Assembly: GCA_001604495.1 (NCBI GenBank)
Contig: LVBR01000066.1
Span: 1-5,952 of the forward strand
DNA from: Acholeplasmatales bacterium Tener_01
GTDB lineage: Bacteria; Bacillota_I; Bacilli_A; ML615J-28; CAG-698
Direction of reading: 5' to 3'
DNA length: 5,952 nt
Positions 5,797 through 5,952 of this stretch are shown in pieces. The translations under genes were made by a program, and so were the position numbers. Under the pieces are notes generated by a model. That model was not told the origin of the DNA, ran no database searches, and saw only the letters and a list, made by a program, of their open reading frames with translations. How positions within the stretch are numbered: position 1 is the stretch's first letter; the number at the start of each line of letters is the position of its first letter.

Positions 5797-5952
5797 ATGT
5801 ATAGAATATATCCAAAAGTAAAAGATATAAAATACGGTCAAACAGCCTTTTTAAGACCTGAAAAGTTGTCCGTTTTTTTTTGATACTAAAAGAGTAAACG
5901 CTTTTACAAAACTAAAATCTTTTTATAAAACAACACTTTCTAGTAAGCAAAA
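5797..5952 (+). pseudogene. Start of a probable beta-N-acetylglucosaminidase-type gene, frameshifted and cut by the window end
   Basis: From ATG 5797 the frame encodes 28 residues (MYRIYPKVKDIKYG...) and ends at TGA 5881-5883, directly in a run of nine T (5873-5881). Skipping one T gives a frame open to the end of the window that continues SVFFDTKRVNAFTKLK. The joined N-terminus, with IYP-x-x-x-x-IKYG followed by a strand and a D..R....LK pattern, resembles the N-terminal domain preceding the catalytic barrel of GH84 and GH20 beta-N-acetylglucosaminidases. That resemblance is by eye over about 50 residues and is tentative. The start has only a weak purine site (AGAGAGAG, 5782-5789) but lies about 55 nt downstream of P2. 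No signal peptide is seen. The break may be a sequencing error at the homopolymer, a true mutation, or a slippage site. Confidence 0.5.
5894..5907. promoter_or_regulatory. Palindromic operator-like site inside the start of the downstream gene
   Basis: GTAAACGCTTTTAC is an imperfect palindrome (6 of 7 positions symmetric, arms GTAAA and TTTAC) of the size bound by LacI-family regulators. Its - strand contains AAAAGCGTTTAC, which matches AAAATCGTTTAC at 5613-5624 in 11 of 12 positions. As part of a coding region, the match could be fortuitous. Confidence 0.3.

Noticed and set aside
5777..5821. 14-codon open frame (MKERVLKCIEYIQK) overlapping the start at 5797, considered as a leader peptide
   Set aside because: No ribosome binding site at a useful distance, no run of regulatory codons, and no attenuator hairpin after it.
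1..5952. CRISPR array, insertion sequence, tRNA or rRNA gene, phage or toxin-antitoxin module
   Set aside because: No spaced direct repeats, terminal inverted repeats, transposase or cloverleaf-like sequence was seen; the window is occupied by metabolic genes and one short control region.

Overview
The window is AT-rich, tightly packed bacterial DNA with every complete gene on the + strand. AGGAG-type ribosome binding sites, TAA as the stop of every intact gene, A/T-ending codons and the closest-looking protein families suggest a low-GC Gram-positive bacterium (Bacillota/Bacilli, possibly an uncultured gut or host-associated lineage). TGG encodes Trp throughout and TGA is not needed as a sense codon, so a Mycoplasma-type code is not indicated. 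The species cannot be named from the sequence.

Positions 1-5566 look like one operon. In order it holds: the C-terminal part of an M19 (membrane/renal-type) dipeptidase cut by the window edge; a serine beta-lactamase-fold hydrolase; a tandem (two-domain) GNAT acetyltransferase; a PIG-L/LmbE-type deacetylase with an altered active-site motif; an S66 LD-carboxypeptidase (LdcA/MccF family) interrupted by an in-frame TAA; and a GHL10/DUF187-type glycosyl hydrolase. Junctions are overlaps of 1-11 nt or a 1-nt gap, so translation is probably coupled. A strong intrinsic terminator follows at 5575-5603.

Positions 5604-5796 form a compact control region. I see a weaker second hairpin plus T-run, two well-spaced sigma-A-like promoters (5620-5648 and 5707-5735) and a catabolite-repression/LacI-type operator-like site over the first -35 box. 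They drive a gene starting at 5797 whose N-terminus resembles the N-terminal domain of beta-N-acetylglucosaminidases (GH84/GH20-type). It runs off the window and its frame is broken at a run of nine T.

Taken together, a dipeptidase, an LD-carboxypeptidase, a beta-lactamase-fold hydrolase, a glycan hydrolase, an amino-sugar-type deacetylase and an acetyltransferase suggest salvage of peptidoglycan fragments or other amino-sugar glycopeptides. None of the complete proteins shows a signal peptide, so the work would be done in the cytoplasm on imported fragments. This role is inferred from family membership and gene order. The most notable points are the two gene-breaking lesions (4048-4050 and 5873-5881), the PIG-L motif lacking the usual catalytic Asp, the deacetylase/tandem-acetyltransferase pair, and the shared operator-like motif around the last promoter.
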